Positions 6,787 to 8,698 of a stretch of 8,698 nt of DNA are shown one piece after another. The DNA is from Cellvibrionales bacterium (GTDB lineage: Bacteria; Pseudomonadota; Gammaproteobacteria; Pseudomonadales; JAHEGP01). The translations under genes were made by a program, and so were the position numbers. Under the pieces are notes generated by a model. It saw only the letters and a list, made by a program, of their open reading frames with translations. It did not search any database and was not told the DNA's origin. Numbering within the stretch: the first letter of the stretch is position 1; the number at the start of each line of letters is the position of its first letter. The stretch lies in assembly GCA_024645065.1 (NCBI GenBank), contig JAHEGP010000125.1, forward strand, positions 1-8,698, written 5' to 3'.

Positions 6787-7908
6787 ATGGCACATGACGT
6801 TGTAGAAAACCTGAACGTAGTAGAAAACCTGAACGTACAATCGCAGCAAGTCCTGATAACGCCGAACGAGCTGAAAAGCGAGCTGCCCCTTTGCGATAAT
6901 TCACTGGATACGGTTACCACCAGCCGTCGGGTGATCCGGGATATCCTGGATCGCAAGGACCCGCGCCTGTTCGCAGTGGTCGGTCCCTGCTCGATCCATG
7001 ATGTCGACGCGGCCATGGAATATGCCGAGCGCCTGCGCAACCTGGCCGACGAGCTGAAAGACACCCTCTACATTGTCATGCGCGTCTATTTCGAGAAACC
7101 CCGCACGACTGTCGGCTGGAAGGGCCTGATCAACGATCCCCACATCAATGACTCCTTCAAGATCGAGGAGGGCTTGCACATTGGTCGCAAGCTCCTGCTG
7201 GACATCACCCGACTGGGCTTGCCGGCGTCCACCGAAGCGCTGGACCCGATCTCGCCACAGTACCTCCAGGACCTGATCAGCTGGTCGGCCATCGGCGCGC
7301 GCACCACCGAATCACAGACTCATCGTGAAATGGCCAGCGGCCTGTCGTCGGCAGTGGGATTCAAGAATGGCACTGATGGTGGCCTGGTGGTGGCAATCAA
7401 TGCCCTCAATTCGGTATCCCGACCGCACCGCTTTCTCGGCATCAATGGCCAGGGGCAGGTTTCGGTCATCCACACCAGGGGCAACCCCTACGCCCATGTG
7501 GTACTGCGCGGCGGCTCAGCTGGCCCCAATTACGACTCGGTGCACATCAAGCTCTGCGAACAGGCCCTGGAAAAAGCCGACTTGCGCCCCAACATCATGG
7601 TAGATTGCAGTCACGCCAACTCTAACAAGAATTATGAGCTGCAACCGCTGGTCATGGAAAATGTGACCAACCAGATCATAGAGGGCAATCAGTCGATCGT
7701 CGGGGTCATGATTGAAAGTAATCTCGGTGCCGGCAACCAGGCGATTCCGGAGCAGCTTTCAGAGCTGAAATACGGCGTGTCGATCACTGACGCCTGTATC
7801 GACTGGGATACCACCGCTGCCACACTGCGCGAGTCTGCCCGTCGGCTCGCCCCATTGCTGGGCGAGCGCGCTAAAAACGCGGCAGGTCGCGGGAGCGGCC
7901 ATCCATAG
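6787..7908 (+). CDS. aroF: 3-deoxy-7-phosphoheptulonate (DAHP) synthase, AroF-like class I
   Basis: Condenses phosphoenolpyruvate with erythrose-4-phosphate, the first step of the shikimate pathway to aromatic amino acids. It is a metal-dependent cytoplasmic TIM barrel of 373 aa. GPCSIHD (66-72) holds the metal ligand Cys68, KPRTT (104-108) binds phosphoenolpyruvate, and GWKGLINDPH, GARTTESQTHRE, GFKNGTDG and DCSHANSNK follow in the usual order. EALDPxSPQYL and SWSAIGARTTESQTHREMASGL match tyrosine-sensitive E. coli AroF more closely than AroG, as I recall them. The start at ATG 6787 is chosen because the N-terminus then aligns with AroF except for a six-residue duplication; the frame also opens at a TTG at 6739, which has no ribosome binding site. 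The ATG itself has only an A-rich stretch upstream. The duplication (VENLNV twice, residues 6-17) falls on the N-terminal tail that in AroF contributes to tyrosine inhibition. The gene converges on nfuA with 24 bp between stops. Confidence 0.96.
   Translation: MAHDVVENLNVVENLNVQSQQVLITPNELKSELPLCDNSLDTVTTSRRVIRDILDRKDPRLFAVVGPCSIHDVDAAMEYAERLRNLADELKDTLYIVMRVYFEKPRTTVGWKGLINDPHINDSFKIEEGLHIGRKLLLDITRLGLPASTEALDPISPQYLQDLISWSAIGARTTESQTHREMASGLSSAVGFKNGTDGGLVVAINALNSVSRPHRFLGINGQGQVSVIHTRGNPYAHVVLRGGSAGPNYDSVHIKLCEQALEKADLRPNIMVDCSHANSNKNYELQPLVMENVTNQIIEGNQSIVGVMIESNLGAGNQAIPEQLSELKYGVSITDACIDWDTTAATLRESARRLAPLLGERAKNAAGRGSGHP
6802..6837 (+). repeat. Perfect 18-bp in-frame tandem duplication in aroF
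   Basis: GTAGAAAACCTGAACGTA is repeated exactly, 6802-6819 and 6820-6837, starting 15 bp after the chosen start codon. It adds six codons (Val-Glu-Asn-Leu-Asn-Val twice) without changing frame. Both copies are identical at the DNA level, which points to a recent event or one prone to slippage. Confidence 0.97.
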
Positions 7909-7920
7909 GCAGCCCCTGTC

Positions 7921-7952
7921 ATAACGCCACAGCTACTTGAAGTAGGCGTTAT
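7921..7952. terminator. Hairpin shared by the convergent aroF and nfuA 3' ends
   Basis: ATAACGCC (7921-7928) pairs perfectly with GGCGTTAT (7945-7952). Inside, TACT (7934-7937) can pair with AGTA (7941-7944) around a 3-nt loop. The structure covers the nfuA stop codon (7933-7935) and begins 12 bp after the aroF stop, so it could protect or end both transcripts. Neither side has a T-run, so it is not a standard intrinsic terminator. A stem of this size also arises by chance at a rate of a few per window. Confidence 0.4.
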
Positions 7953-8520
7953 CGCGAATGGAATGGTCGGTAACATCACGCACCCCGGTCAGTTCAGGCA
8001 ACTGTTCCAGCAGCGTTTTCTCAACTCCCTGTTTCAGGGTTGCGTCTACCATACCGCAGCCCTGGCAGCCGCCACCAAATTGCAGGATGGCGTAGTGATC
8101 TTCGGTGATTTCGGTCAGGCTTACCTCGCCGCCATGGGCGGCCAGAGACGGGTTGATCTCGTTGTAGAGAATATAATTGACCCGGTCTTCCAACGGACTA
8201 TCGGCTCCAACCCGCGGCATTTTCGAATTGGGAGCTTTTATTGTCAGCTGCCCGCCGAACTTGTCCGCTGCATAGTCGACGGTGGCCTCATCAAGGAAAG
8301 GCACGCTGCGCTTTTCAAAAAATGCCGTAAAAGCCGGATATTGCACCTGCTCATCCTCTATTGTGGCATCCCCATCGCGACAATAGGCAATGCAGGTTTC
8401 AGCCCCGGGGGTACCTGGCGCGTTGACAAACATCCTCACGCCGAGCACCTCGTCTTCCTGCTTGCGCAACAACTCTGCGAGATACTGCTGGGCAGATTCA
8501 GTAATCGTAATGTTGACCAT
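7933..8520 (-). CDS. nfuA: Fe-S cluster carrier protein NfuA
   Basis: Cytoplasmic carrier that receives [4Fe-4S] clusters from the assembly machinery and passes them to client enzymes, especially under oxidative stress or iron limitation. At 195 aa it has the two-domain form of E. coli NfuA (191 aa). The N-terminal degenerate A-type carrier domain (about 1-95) includes the NAPGTPGAETC segment. The C-terminal Nfu domain (about 107-195) has the cluster-binding CQGC motif (Cys152 and Cys155) in FGGGCQGCGMVD. INPSLAAHGGEVSL and the PELTGVRDVTDH tail also match the family. The start is supported by GAGGAAG on the minus strand (8528-8534), spaced 7 nt from the ATG. A -10-like TATGAT lies further upstream (8547-8552 on the minus strand) without a good -35, and I see no IscR-type site. 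It stands alone, convergent with aroF. Confidence 0.97.
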   Translation of the reverse strand: MVNITITESAQQYLAELLRKQEDEVLGVRMFVNAPGTPGAETCIAYCRDGDATIEDEQVQYPAFTAFFEKRSVPFLDEATVDYAADKFGGQLTIKAPNSKMPRVGADSPLEDRVNYILYNEINPSLAAHGGEVSLTEITEDHYAILQFGGGCQGCGMVDATLKQGVEKTLLEQLPELTGVRDVTDHSIRDNAYFK

Positions 8521-8698
8521 TGATACACTTCCTCGGTTGTGCCCGAATCATAAAATATTTCCGAGTGTTTTGGTAGGTTATTGCGCCGCCAGCTAACGCG
8601 AGAGTGCAGTTTCTGCTAGACTATTGGGTTTTTGAAATTCGCTCACCGTCGACCTTCTGACCCTCTAGACTTCTTACCTTCACGGATCCAGCATGAAT
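8521..8698. other. nfuA upstream region and right window edge
   Basis: No complete gene is visible. On the plus strand TGCTAGACT (8614-8622) has the form of an extended -10 promoter, TG-N-TAnnnT. An ATG at 8693 two codons before the window end might open a divergent gene, but it lacks a ribosome binding site and cannot be judged. The nfuA promoter should also lie here, on the minus strand. Confidence 0.3.

Noticed and set aside
7963..8523. Plus-strand open frame covering the whole of nfuA
   Set aside because: It is antisense to a clear NfuA; the open frame follows from the codon composition of nfuA.

Overview
The window looks like an ordinary chromosomal stretch of a gammaproteobacterium. 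RsuA, an AroF-type DAHP synthase, NfuA and a CobB-type sirtuin are all of the gammaproteobacterial kind when compared with remembered E. coli sequences. The lone ThDP enzyme and the fatty acid desaturase would fit a free-living, perhaps marine, lineage such as Cellvibrionales/Halieaceae, but that placement is inference. I see no transposase, integrase, tRNA, rRNA, CRISPR array or phage gene.

Layout: three genes lie on the minus strand on the left. Read in their direction of transcription they are cobB (4493-3774), a fatty acid desaturase (3613-2633) and an acetolactate-synthase-like ThDP enzyme (2033-105). The desaturase and ThDP genes are separated by about 600 bp with no convincing gene. 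A 390 bp divergent intergenic region (4494-4883) separates cobB from a plus-strand pair, rsuA (4884-5576) and an RsmC/RlmG-type methyltransferase (5576-6640). This pair is fused by a TAATG stop/start overlap. After a 146 bp leader comes an aroF-like DAHP synthase (6787-7908, plus). It converges on nfuA (8520-7933, minus), with 24 bp between the stop codons. The last 178 bp hold the nfuA upstream region and perhaps the start of a plus-strand gene cut by the window edge.

How the genes work together: the rsuA/methyltransferase pair most likely makes two rRNA modifications from one transcript. AroF commits carbon to aromatic amino acids, NfuA carries Fe-S clusters, and CobB removes acyl groups from lysines. 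The ThDP enzyme and the desaturase have no assigned substrate. Their shared direction hints at, but does not prove, a shared lipid or keto-acid related role.

The most distinctive feature is a perfect 18-bp in-frame tandem duplication at the start of aroF. It repeats six residues exactly where E. coli AroF carries its tyrosine-feedback tail. I do not see strong evidence for a new multi-gene system; the other findings are modest leads.
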